From positions 1 through 9,568 of the forward strand of contig JALOAP010000089.1 of assembly GCA_023228745.1 (NCBI GenBank): DNA of 9,568 nucleotides, in the 5' to 3' direction. Below, in pieces: positions 1 through 7,130 of this stretch (its first letter is position 1; every line of letters starts with the position of its first letter). The notes below the pieces were generated by a model. It was not told where the DNA came from. It was given only the letters and a program-made list of their open reading frames with translations, and made no database searches. Position numbers and translations under genes: made by a program. Source of the stretch: Dehalococcoidia bacterium (lineage in GTDB: Bacteria; Chloroflexota; Dehalococcoidia; Tepidiformales; Tepidiformaceae).

Positions 1-1
1 T

Positions 2-514
2 AAGCTTGAGCCGATCGAACTCGAAGGTGTCCTCGCCCACGAGCTTTCGCACATCGGCAACTACGACATCCGTGTCATGACCGTGGTCACCGTGCTCGTG
101 GGTGTCGTGGCACTCATCTCCGACCTCGCCCTGCGGGCGTCGTTCCTGGGTGCGGGCTCGCGCCGATCCAATCGAAACAAAGGTGGAGGTGCGGCCGCAC
201 TTATCGCGCTCGCGCTGGTCATCATCGGCGCAATCCTCGCGCCGATCATCGCCCAGGTCATCCGGCTCGCTGTCAGCCGCCGCCGCGAATACCTGGCCGA
301 TGCCAGCGGCGCGCTGCTCTGTCGCAACCCCGAAGCCCTCGCCCGCGCACTCGAGAAGATTGCCGCAGACACCGAGCCGCTCGAAGCCGCGAACAAGGCC
401 ACGGCCCATCTCTACATCTCGAACCCGCTGAAGGAGCACGCCAGCCTGCTCAACAACCTCTTCAGCACTCACCCGCCGATCGAAGACCGCATCCGCCTTC
501 TGCGCAGCATGTAA
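2..514 (+). CDS. htpX: HtpX-like M48 family membrane zinc metalloprotease (5' end outside the window)
   Basis: The last 170 residues are visible; the start lies upstream of the window. The family degrades misfolded membrane proteins, with its active site facing the cytoplasm. The zinc site is clear: the motif HELSH (HExxH) at visible residues 13-17 in the context EGVLAHELSHI, and a third ligand Glu in SRRREYLADASGA at about residue 96. Between them are two hydrophobic segments, roughly visible residues 27-45 and 65-90, with a basic Gly/Arg/Asn loop between them. This is the HtpX arrangement. The C-terminus has the family motif STHPPIEDRI shortly before the TAA stop at 512-514. It converges on the DinB gene. 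Its neighbourhood with hrcA-grpE-dnaK is thematically consistent, but it is on the opposite strand and cannot be in that operon. A soluble M48 protease is less likely given the membrane segments. Confidence 0.93.
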   Translation, partial: KLEPIELEGVLAHELSHIGNYDIRVMTVVTVLVGVVALISDLALRASFLGAGSRRSNRNKGGGAAALIALALVIIGAILAPIIAQVIRLAVSRRREYLADASGALLCRNPEALARALEKIAADTEPLEAANKATAHLYISNPLKEHASLLNNLFSTHPPIEDRIRLLRSM

Positions 515-633
515 GGACAGGCCGGACGCGGGCCATGCTTCCCTCAGGACCGCGAGGATGCGCCCGCCGTTCTTCGGCCAGGAACGCGTCCGGCTGGAAC
601 CCCATCGCGTCGACCAACAGGAGGCTGAGTCCG
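515..633. other. Convergent intergenic gap with a 10-bp inverted repeat
   Basis: These 119 bases lie between the ends of the convergent htpX and DinB genes. They contain a perfect inverted repeat, GCCGGACGCG at 521-530 and CGCGTCCGGC at 585-594. The arms are separated by 54 bases that include a further GGCC/GGCC pair just inside. There is no T-run next to either arm and the loop is long, so it is not a standard intrinsic terminator. It could form a cruciform or a long stem that ends both transcripts, or it could be chance in GC-rich DNA. I see no gene here. Confidence 0.35.
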
Positions 634-1134
634 TTACCTTTCGTGCCGACCGAGGTGGAACCGGTACTCTAGCATCGTTTCTTCCCCTAGCCCGAGTTGC
701 CAGAACAGCGTCGTCACGTCCCCGTGGTGGCCCCGCTCGTGTAGCAGAAGGTGCAGGATCAGCTCGGCCCGGCTGTACTGCACCGGCGCGCCATCGATAT
801 CCACCTCGTGAAGCTGTTGCAGCTCGTCGTCGCTCCAACGGTCGAGCGCCGCCTCGAGTCCTGCGCGAGTTCGCGCCCGCTGCGCGTCGATCTGCCCCCA
901 TATTCGGAAATCGCGCCCCGCGGGCTCCGGTAGTGGCTCGGCCGCCAGGTCCACGATTGCAGGTACCCAGCGGTCGTAGGCCAGGATGATGTGTGCCAGG
1001 CAGTTGCGAAGGTTCGGCCAGCCGGACCCGGGTGCGGCCGCCACCAGCATCTCGTCCCGCGGGACTGCCTCCCGGATCTGTTCCCACGCCCAGCCGGTGT
1101 AGTCGAACAGGTCCCGCAGTGCTGCCCTATTCAT
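634..1134 (-). CDS. DinB/YfiT-like family protein (putative metal-dependent four-helix-bundle protein)
   Basis: This 166-residue protein has the length and helical pattern of the DinB superfamily. Members fold as a four-helix bundle holding a metal ion by three histidines and include thiol S-transferases; most have no known substrate. The triad can be proposed directly: His48 in NCLAHIILAYDRW, then His132 and His136 in LLLHERGHHGDV (HxxxH), followed by the typical TTLFWQLG helix. The N-terminus, LRDLFDYTGWAWEQI, matches the usual first helix (family pattern: aromatic-rich, W near residue 15). The ATG at 1132-1134 has no visible Shine-Dalgarno but lies six bases after a TACAAT box, suggesting leaderless translation. 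It follows the dnaK terminator on the same strand and so is probably a separate unit. The specific substrate cannot be read from sequence. Confidence 0.85.
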   Translation of the reverse strand: MNRAALRDLFDYTGWAWEQIREAVPRDEMLVAAAPGSGWPNLRNCLAHIILAYDRWVPAIVDLAAEPLPEPAGRDFRIWGQIDAQRARTRAGLEAALDRWSDDELQQLHEVDIDGAPVQYSRAELILHLLLHERGHHGDVTTLFWQLGLGEETMLEYRFHLGRHER

Positions 1135-1140
1135 CGACGC

Positions 1141-1146
1141 ATTGTA
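1141..1146 (-). promoter_or_regulatory. Putative -10 box (TACAAT) of the DinB gene, possibly leaderless
   Basis: Read on the - strand, TACAAT (5 of 6 matches to TATAAT) is followed by the six bases GCGTCG and then the ATG of the DinB gene. With normal -10 to +1 spacing the transcript would begin at or within a base or two of the A of ATG. No ribosome binding site is visible between box and start, which fits. No convincing -35 hexamer is seen 16-18 bases upstream. Confidence 0.45.
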
Positions 1147-1180
1147 ATTGGCGTTCGCGCCCGACGACGCCCAATAACAG

Positions 1181-1214
1181 AACGGGCGCTTCCCCGTGCG
1201 GGAAAGCGCCCGTT
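1181..1214 (-). terminator. Rho-independent-type hairpin downstream of dnaK
   Basis: AACGGGCGCTT at 1181-1191 pairs perfectly with AAGCGCCCGTT at 1204-1214. After one mismatch the stem continues with three more G-C pairs, giving about 15 positions closed by a four-base loop. On the - strand the stem begins 38 bases after the dnaK stop and is followed by CTGTTATT, a weak U-rich tract. It also sits just upstream of the DinB promoter, so it separates the two transcripts. Confidence 0.75.
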
Positions 1215-1252
1215 GTGACTCCTAGGCACCGGGCCGCAGCCCAGTGCGCGCA

Positions 1253-3145
<1,893 letters not shown>

Positions 3146-3205
3146 TCGTTCAATCTCCCTGCCTGTCTGCGTCTCACGCCGGCAGGCTATTGAGTGTCGA
3201 GTTCC

Positions 3206-3805
3206 TTATCCCTGTTCGCCCTGCCCGACGATCACCATCGAGGGGCGGATGACACGGTCGCCAATGCGGTAACCCTTCTGGGCCACGTGCAGGATTTGCC
3301 CCTCCGGGCCGGGTTGCTGAGCGACGGCCTCGTGCAGGGCGGGGTCGAACTGTTCGCCCGCTGCAGGAATCTCGCTCACGCCCATCGCCTCCATCATGTT
3401 CCAGAACTTGCGCTGGATGGCGATTACTCCCTGTACCCAGTTGAGCCCTGCAAGGTGCGCATCCACGGCCTCGACGGCCCGCTCCAGGTCGTCGTAGACC
3501 GGCAACAGGTTGATGATCAGCGCGGCAGTCGCGAAACGCGAAGTCTCCGCCTTCTCCTGCTCCACGCGCCGCTTGTAGTTGATAAAGTCCGCTGCGCTCC
3601 GCTGCCAGTTCTTGTAGTAGCTGTCTGCCTTCTCGCGAAGCTCCTCCAGCGTCGCGTCGCCGCTCGCCGCGTCCTGCCGTTCAGAGCCCGCCTGTGGCGC
3701 CCCGGCGTCTCCCTCCGATGCACCCACCGTTTCGGCCTCATCGTCGTCGCGGTTCATGCGGGAAGCCGCCCGCCGGTCTACCGTGCGCTCATCGCTCTCT
3801 GCCAT
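3206..3805 (-). CDS. grpE: Nucleotide exchange factor GrpE
   Basis: GrpE is the homodimeric ADP-release factor for DnaK, and in many bacteria a thermosensor. From the chosen start it is 199 residues. Residues 1-50 are an acidic, low-complexity N-terminal tail. Residues 52-110 form the long coiled-coil helix (LEELREKADSYYKNW, ADFINYKRRVEQEK), followed by the four-helix region with LLPVYDDLERAV. The C-terminal beta domain carries FDPALHEAV (153-161) and RVIRPSMVIV near the end, the GrpE signature. I chose the ATG at 3803-3805 because GGAGGTGA sits at ideal distance upstream. An in-frame ATG at 3821-3823 would add six residues but would place that Shine-Dalgarno inside the gene. It lies between hrcA and dnaK and is presumably under the same CIRCE control. 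Confidence 0.96.
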   Translation of the reverse strand: MAESDERTVDRRAASRMNRDDDEAETVGASEGDAGAPQAGSERQDAASGDATLEELREKADSYYKNWQRSAADFINYKRRVEQEKAETSRFATAALIINLLPVYDDLERAVEAVDAHLAGLNWVQGVIAIQRKFWNMMEAMGVSEIPAAGEQFDPALHEAVAQQPGPEGQILHVAQKGYRIGDRVIRPSMVIVGQGEQG

Positions 3806-3915
3806 TCTCACCTCCAGACCCATTCACGATTCGCGATCGTCCGTCTCTGTCTCGCAACTGTGCGATAGATGTCGCGAACGCGCAGTGAATGTTCGCTATC
3901 ACCTTCGGGGCCGAC

Positions 3916-3929
3916 GCCCGCTGGCGGGC
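3916..3929 (-). other. Small GC-rich hairpin in the hrcA-grpE gap
   Basis: GCCCG at 3916-3920 and CGGGC at 3925-3929 form a five-pair stem with a four-base loop, about 15 bases after the hrcA stop in the direction of transcription. No U-run follows, so it is not a clear terminator. It could be an RNA processing or stability element within the operon transcript that sets hrcA apart from grpE-dnaK, or chance. The rest of the roughly 138-base gap shows no promoter I can defend. Confidence 0.25.
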
Positions 3930-3943
3930 ATCACTCCGCGCTC

Positions 3944-4975
3944 TCATTCCTCTCCGTAGAACTTCCGCATCAGCTCCGTAAGCACATCGCTCACGTAGCG
4001 CACATGCGCCACCGCCTCGCCATAGGCAAGGCGCGTTGGCCCCAGTACTCCGAGCACCCCGCTCGCACCGTTCGGCAGGCCATACCGGGCGATGACGAAG
4101 CTCATGTCCTGGTACGGGCCCTCACGGTTCTCGTCTCCAATCACCACCGCCACCTCCGCCTCGCCGACCGCTCCAGTCGGGATGGCCGTGCGAAGGTGCC
4201 GCTCGTCGACCGCCTCCAGCGTGTCGAGAATCCGGTCGCTGCCGTCGAATTCCGGCTGCCGCAGGAGTTCTCGCACACCCTCCACCACCGGCTCCTCGAT
4301 CGCCTCCCGCTGCACCTTCAGCAGCAGCTCTGCCACTGCGGCAACAACGACGCGCTCGACCCCACTGAGCGGTTCGACCGTGTCTTCGAACGGAAGCTCC
4401 GAAGCCAGCTTGCCGCCCCACTCCGCGTTCAAGCGGTTGGCCAGCCGCGTCAGTTGTTCCTGGTTCACCGGCGCTGGGAACTCCAGCGTCTGCTGGTGCA
4501 CCGCCGCGTCGCTCGTCACGACCACAAGCAGCGCCATCGTCTCCGAGAGTTCTACGATCTGGAGCTGCTTGAAGCGAAGGTCCAGCACCTTCGGCTGCGT
4601 GACCAGCGCCACGTTCCGCAGTCGCGTCGCCAGCACACTCGCCGCCAGCTGCACCCAGTCCTCGAGCTGCCGCGCGCTCTGGTGGAACTGGTGCAGGATG
4701 GTGAACTGCTCGTGCGTCGAAAGGTCCCGCTCCGGCATCAGCGTCCCGACATAGTAGCGGTAGCCTTTGTGCGAAGGGATGCGCCCCGCGGACGTGTGCG
4801 GATGCGTGATGAACCCTTCGTCCTCCAGCACCGCCATTTCATTGCGGACGGTCGCGCTCGAAAGGCGGAGGGCATGCCGCTGCACCAGCGCCTGTGAGCC
4901 GACGGGCAGGGCGCTATCGACATAATCGTCGATAATAAGAGCGAGGATGCGCGATCGGCGCTCTGACAGCGTCAT
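3944..4975 (-). CDS. hrcA: Heat-inducible transcriptional repressor HrcA
   Basis: HrcA binds the CIRCE operator as a dimer and represses chaperone genes. It depends on chaperones for its active fold, so protein damage relieves repression. The 343-residue length is normal. Residues 1-80 form the winged-helix DNA-binding domain, including LPVGSQALV, SSATVRNEMAVLEDEGF (39-55) and HPHTSAGRIPSHKGYRYYV (58-76), the most diagnostic HrcA stretch. The rest is the dimerisation/GAF-like region, ending GPTRLAYGEAVAHVRYVSDVL. I chose the ATG at 4973-4975 because GAGG lies seven bases upstream and the protein then begins MTLSERR, the usual HrcA start. A TTG two codons earlier (4979-4981) is possible but sits only two to three bases after that GAGG. 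It is the first gene of the hrcA-grpE-dnaK operon. Confidence 0.97.
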   Translation of the reverse strand: MTLSERRSRILALIIDDYVDSALPVGSQALVQRHALRLSSATVRNEMAVLEDEGFITHPHTSAGRIPSHKGYRYYVGTLMPERDLSTHEQFTILHQFHQSARQLEDWVQLAASVLATRLRNVALVTQPKVLDLRFKQLQIVELSETMALLVVVTSDAAVHQQTLEFPAPVNQEQLTRLANRLNAEWGGKLASELPFEDTVEPLSGVERVVVAAVAELLLKVQREAIEEPVVEGVRELLRQPEFDGSDRILDTLEAVDERHLRTAIPTGAVGEAEVAVVIGDENREGPYQDMSFVIARYGLPNGASGVLGVLGPTRLAYGEAVAHVRYVSDVLTELMRKFYGEE

Positions 4976-4996
4976 TATCAACCCTCGCCCCCCATC

Positions 4997-5023
4997 TTAG
5001 CACTCCGATGTCGCGAGTGCTAA
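4997..5023 (-). promoter_or_regulatory. CIRCE operator (HrcA binding site)
   Basis: The sequence TTAGCACTC-N9-GAGTGCTAA is a perfect match to the CIRCE consensus, with both nine-base arms fully complementary; one additional C/G pair extends each arm. It lies 21 bases upstream of the hrcA ATG, in the expected transcript leader. It is therefore the autoregulatory site through which HrcA controls hrcA-grpE-dnaK. Its right edge is 146 bases from the divergent HNH gene, so an effect on that gene is possible but not shown. Confidence 0.98.
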
Positions 5024-5038
5024 GGGCTTTCGCAGGCG

Positions 5039-5044
5039 GGTATA
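5039..5044 (-). promoter_or_regulatory. Possible -10 box of the hrcA operon promoter
   Basis: On the - strand, TATACC (4 of 6 matches to TATAAT) lies so that transcription would start near 5032, about nine bases before CIRCE. CIRCE commonly sits at or just after the start point, so the geometry fits. The best -35 candidate, TCGCAA at 16 bases spacing, is poor. The box is part of the palindrome GGTATACC (5039-5046), so its direction is not certain. Low confidence. Confidence 0.3.
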
Positions 5045-5169
5045 CCGGGTGCGGAAGGAGTTGCGAGCGCGCGGCTCTCCCTTGCCCAGGAGGCTTTCGC
5101 TGTCATCCTGGTCGCGTGCAGCCGGGAGACATTGTTACCCATGCTGAAATGTGCCAAGCGGAAGGCACC

Positions 5170-5814
5170 ATGTTGCAGCGAGGAATGACGTTTCGTGCGC
5201 CGCCGCACCATGGGATCATACTCATGTCGCAAATGCGCGGTGCTCCGTATCGTGATGCCCTCGATGCCGATGGGCAGCTGTTATACGAGGGGCATGACGT
5301 TCCACGCTCCGACGAGCACCCATTCCCAAAGTTGGTCGATCAGTCTCGGTTCTCCGTTCGAGGCCGACCCACCGAGAATGGCAAGTTTGCCGACTGGACC
5401 GATCGATTCTTACGCGGTGAGGTGCCGCCTGCTCGCTTTCACGTCTACGAGAAGCTTCGTTCTGGTATTTGGACCTTTCGAGGGCCCTTTCTCCTGAAAG
5501 GCTACCGCTATGAGCAGGTGGACGGCAGGCGCGTCTTCCGCTTCCAACTTGCGGCCATCGACGAGATTGGCAACGACGGTGAGATTACCGAGGTGGTGCC
5601 TCTGGAAGAGCTGCAATCCCGTCAAATCCCAACGTCGGTGAAGCAAGAGGTCTACAAGCGAGATAAAGGGCGCTGCGTCCTCTGCGGCTCTCGAGACCAG
5701 CTCCATTTCGACCACGACCTCCCCTTTTCGAAGGGTGGTGCGAGCGCCACTCCTGCAAATGTCCGACTGCTCTGCGCTCGCCACAACCTTTCCAAGGGCG
5801 CGAAAATCGAGTAG
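5170..5814 (+). CDS. HNH endonuclease with SRA-like N-terminal domain (candidate modification-dependent restriction enzyme)
   Basis: The C-terminal half (about residues 154-214) is a clear HNH nuclease. It has the zinc pair CVLC (169-172), the catalytic Asp181-His182 in HFDHDLPFSKGG, Asn197 in TPANVRLL, and CARHN at 202-206 supplying the second zinc pair (C and H) and the last motif residue. The N-terminal 130 residues have the spacing of an SRA (YDG) domain, which reads modified cytosine: LLYEGHD (38-43), VDQ (56-58), ENGKF, then VYEKLRSGIWTFRGPFLL and GRRVFRFQL (119-127). That assignment is by eye. I chose the ATG at 5170 because GGAAGG lies four bases upstream; the open frame back to 5008 encodes a Cys-rich, non-protein-like stretch overlapping CIRCE. 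GC looks lower than in the flanking genes (roughly 53-62% in lines I counted) and TTA codons occur, hinting at transfer. No methylase gene is visible. nadD starts 11 bases later. Confidence 0.8.
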   Translation: MLQRGMTFRAPPHHGIILMSQMRGAPYRDALDADGQLLYEGHDVPRSDEHPFPKLVDQSRFSVRGRPTENGKFADWTDRFLRGEVPPARFHVYEKLRSGIWTFRGPFLLKGYRYEQVDGRRVFRFQLAAIDEIGNDGEITEVVPLEELQSRQIPTSVKQEVYKRDKGRCVLCGSRDQLHFDHDLPFSKGGASATPANVRLLCARHNLSKGAKIE

Positions 5815-5825
5815 ACCGAGGATCA

Positions 5826-6500
5826 ATGCCCCTCATCATCCTCGGTGGCACGTTCGACCCGCCCCACATCGGGCACCTGGTGCTCGGCGAGTGCGCGCGG
5901 GTGCAGTTTGGGGCGGATCGCGTCGTCTTCCTGCCGGCGGGCGACCCCTGGCGCAAGACGGGGACGGTGGCCAGTCCCGGGTCCCCGGTCCCGGCGACAG
6001 AGGCCCGGCAGGTGACGCCTGCGGCACACCGCGTCGCCATGACTCGGCTCGCCGTGGCCTCCAACCCGCATTTCACCATCGACGAGCGCGAGGTACGGCG
6101 CGCTGGACCGTCCTTCACCGTCGAGACGCTCCAGGAGTTGCATGCCGAGGGCCATCGCGAGTTGGTGCTCGCGCTCGGGGCCGACGCCCTGGCCGACCTC
6201 CCGAACTGGAAGGAGCCCGAGCGTATCGCTGAGCTCGCCACCCTCGCCGTCGCGCCCAAACCGGGCAGCCCGGTGCCTGCCGCATCGGCGCCGGCCCATG
6301 TCGTGGTCGATATGCCCCCGCTCGCTATCAACTCGACCATGATCCGTGCCCGCGTCGCCGCCGGACTGCCCATCCGCTACCTCGTTCCCGGCGACGTCGA
6401 ACGCTACATCCGCGAGCACCGGCTCTACGAGAGGACTCAGCGCCAAGGACTAAGGACTCAAGAGCGGCATGCCGACGTCCAGGCGTCACCCGAAGGCTGA
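5826..6500 (+). CDS. nadD: Nicotinate-nucleotide adenylyltransferase NadD
   Basis: NadD transfers AMP from ATP to nicotinate mononucleotide to make deamido-NAD in cytosolic NAD synthesis. The nucleotidyltransferase motif GGTFDPPHIGHL is at residues 7-18. VTPAAHRVAMTRLA (63-76), SFTVETL (96-102), GAD (118-120) with NW at 127-128, and INSTMIRARVAAG plus IRYLVPGDVERYIREHRLY (183-201) are all family landmarks. The ATG has GAGGA three bases upstream. Two oddities stand out. Residues 47-60 are a Pro/Ser/Ala-rich segment where I expect only a short link between the WRK and VTPAxHR motifs. About 23 residues follow the normal end at IREHRLY. Both coincide with 7-base-periodic DNA. At 224 residues it is somewhat longer than usual. 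It is probably co-transcribed with the HNH gene, whose stop is 11 bases upstream. Confidence 0.94.
   Translation: MPLIILGGTFDPPHIGHLVLGECARVQFGADRVVFLPAGDPWRKTGTVASPGSPVPATEARQVTPAAHRVAMTRLAVASNPHFTIDEREVRRAGPSFTVETLQELHAEGHRELVLALGADALADLPNWKEPERIAELATLAVAPKPGSPVPAASAPAHVVVDMPPLAINSTMIRARVAAGLPIRYLVPGDVERYIREHRLYERTQRQGLRTQERHADVQASPEG
5973..5993 (+). repeat. Three tandem heptamers inside nadD
   Basis: The bases read as AGTCCCG, GGTCCCC, GGTCCCG in exact 7-base register, with GTCCC at the same place in each unit. They encode part of the Pro/Ser-rich insertion in NadD. The first unit, AGTCC, is the reverse complement of the GGACT core seen in the heptamers at 6432-6459, so the arrays may be related but inverted. 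Confidence 0.55.
6432..6466 (+). repeat. Heptamer array at the 3' end of nadD
   Basis: Consecutive 7-base units are AGGACTC, AGCGCCA, AGGACTA, AGGACTC, AAGAGCG. Three of five share AGGACT, and all are in the same register. The array begins immediately after the codons for the conserved NadD ending (HRLYE) and encodes its extra C-terminal residues. This looks like a short tandemly repeated (STRR-type) heptanucleotide element. Confidence 0.6.
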
Positions 6501-6552
6501 AGGCCGACAGCCGCGCAAGCCAACAGCCAATAGCCACCAGCCAACCGCCACC
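6494..6552 (+). repeat. Heptamer array between nadD and nuoA
   Basis: Two blocks of 7-base units are visible. The first is AGGCTGA, AGGCCGA, CAGCCGC (6494-6514). After a short phase shift the second is AGCCAAC, AGCCAAT, AGCCACC, AGCCAAC, CGCCACC (6518-6552). GCC recurs at the same position of nearly every unit. The nadD TGA stop lies in the first unit (6498-6500). A different consensus from the array at 6432-6466, but the same period. Confidence 0.65.
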
Positions 6553-6767
6553 CCGCCCCTTTCCATCTTTTTCCCACGGACCTGCTAACTTGCTCGCCCC
6601 TTTCCCCGGTGGTAGCGTTTGTGTGCCAAGTCACAAACCGTCCGGCGCGCCTCGGCGTGCCCGGCGCAAACGGAGACAGAAACCCGTATGAACCGCAGAG
6701 TTTCCCGTCCGACGACCGGTCCGGGGCTCTGCTTTTTCTTGGCCCAAACGGCTTTCCGGAGGCCTGC
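6553..6767 (+). other. nuo operon leader region
   Basis: These 215 bases between the heptamer array and nuoA hold a C- and T-rich stretch with two short T-runs (6553-6604), the CRP/FNR-like palindrome at 6617-6638 and a possible -10 box TATGAA at 6687-6692. They end in the GGAGG ribosome binding site of nuoA (6758-6762). The frame upstream of nuoA is open back to 6609, but those codons give no protein-like sequence and no good start, so I regard the stretch as non-coding leader. No hairpin with a U-run that would end nadD is visible. Confidence 0.5.
6617..6638 (+). promoter_or_regulatory. CRP/FNR-like palindromic operator upstream of nuoA
   Basis: GTTTGTG-N8-CACAAAC is a perfect 7-base inverted repeat. 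Its core TGTGT-N6-TCACA matches the CRP consensus TGTGA-N6-TCACA at nine of ten positions. It lies about 140 bases upstream of the nuoA start. If TATGAA at 6687-6692 is the -10 box, transcription would start near 6699 and the operator would be centred near -71, a position used by CRP activation. The regulator identity and role are inference. Confidence 0.45.
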
Positions 6768-7130
6768 ATGAGCTTCTACGACGGTTGGTCGGCAGTGATG
6801 ATCGCCGGGATCGGCGGCTTCGTCCTTGTATTCACCGCGCTGACCGCCACAGCACTGCTTTCGCCCCGGGCGCCGGAGCGAGCGAAAGGCATCTCCTACG
6901 AATGCGGCATGTTGCCCATTGGCCGCAACTGGTCCCAGGTACACGTCCGCTACTACCTCATCGCCATCGTCTTCCTCATCTTCGATGTCGAAGTGATTTT
7001 CCTCTTCCCGTGGGCGGTCACCCTGCTCGATATGCCGGACTTCGTCTTCTGGCAGATGGTCCTCTTTATTGGGATTCTCGTGCTGCCCCTCTTGTATGCC
7101 CTTAAGCGGGGCGTCTTGGAGTGGAAATGA
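6768..7130 (+). CDS. nuoA: NADH-quinone oxidoreductase subunit A
   Basis: NuoA is a small membrane subunit of respiratory complex I at the junction of the peripheral arm and the quinone channel. From the chosen start it is 120 residues, the usual length, with three hydrophobic segments at about 8-31, 62-84 and 93-110. The loop after the first helix carries the conserved YECG (44-47) and GRNWSQVHVRYY; the second helix carries the acidic FDVE (72-75). The ATG at 6768-6770 has GGAGG five bases upstream (6758-6762). An in-frame earlier start at 6609 would add 53 residues unlike any NuoA and is rejected. It is the first gene of the nuo operon; its TGA overlaps the nuoB ATG as ATGA. Confidence 0.97.
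   Translation: MSFYDGWSAVMIAGIGGFVLVFTALTATALLSPRAPERAKGISYECGMLPIGRNWSQVHVRYYLIAIVFLIFDVEVIFLFPWAVTLLDMPDFVFWQMVLFIGILVLPLLYALKRGVLEWK

Noticed and set aside
558..989. Open frames on the + strand opposite the DinB gene
   Set aside because: The products are Arg/Pro/Ala-rich without motifs; the DinB frame on the - strand carries the three-His pattern and explains the region.
3806..3823. An earlier GrpE start at 3823
   Set aside because: In frame, but the strong GGAGGTGA lies between it and the ATG at 3805, which marks the latter as the real start.
5008..5169. An upstream extension of the HNH protein starting at 5008
   Set aside because: It would start inside CIRCE, encodes a Cys-rich stretch without domain character, and has no good ribosome site, whereas the ATG at 5170 has GGAAGG just upstream.
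5964..5978. GGGAC (5961-5965) and GTCCC (5974-5978) in nadD as a terminator or regulatory hairpin
   Set aside because: The stem is only five pairs, lies within coding sequence and has no U-run; it is better explained by the GTCCC heptamers.
5823..6446. Long - strand open frames opposite nadD
   Set aside because: No motif or ribosome site; nadD on the + strand carries all the family signatures.
6609..6767. A 53-residue N-terminal extension of NuoA
   Set aside because: It would make NuoA far longer than the family, overlaps the CRP-like palindrome, and the ATG at 6768 has a perfect GGAGG at five bases.
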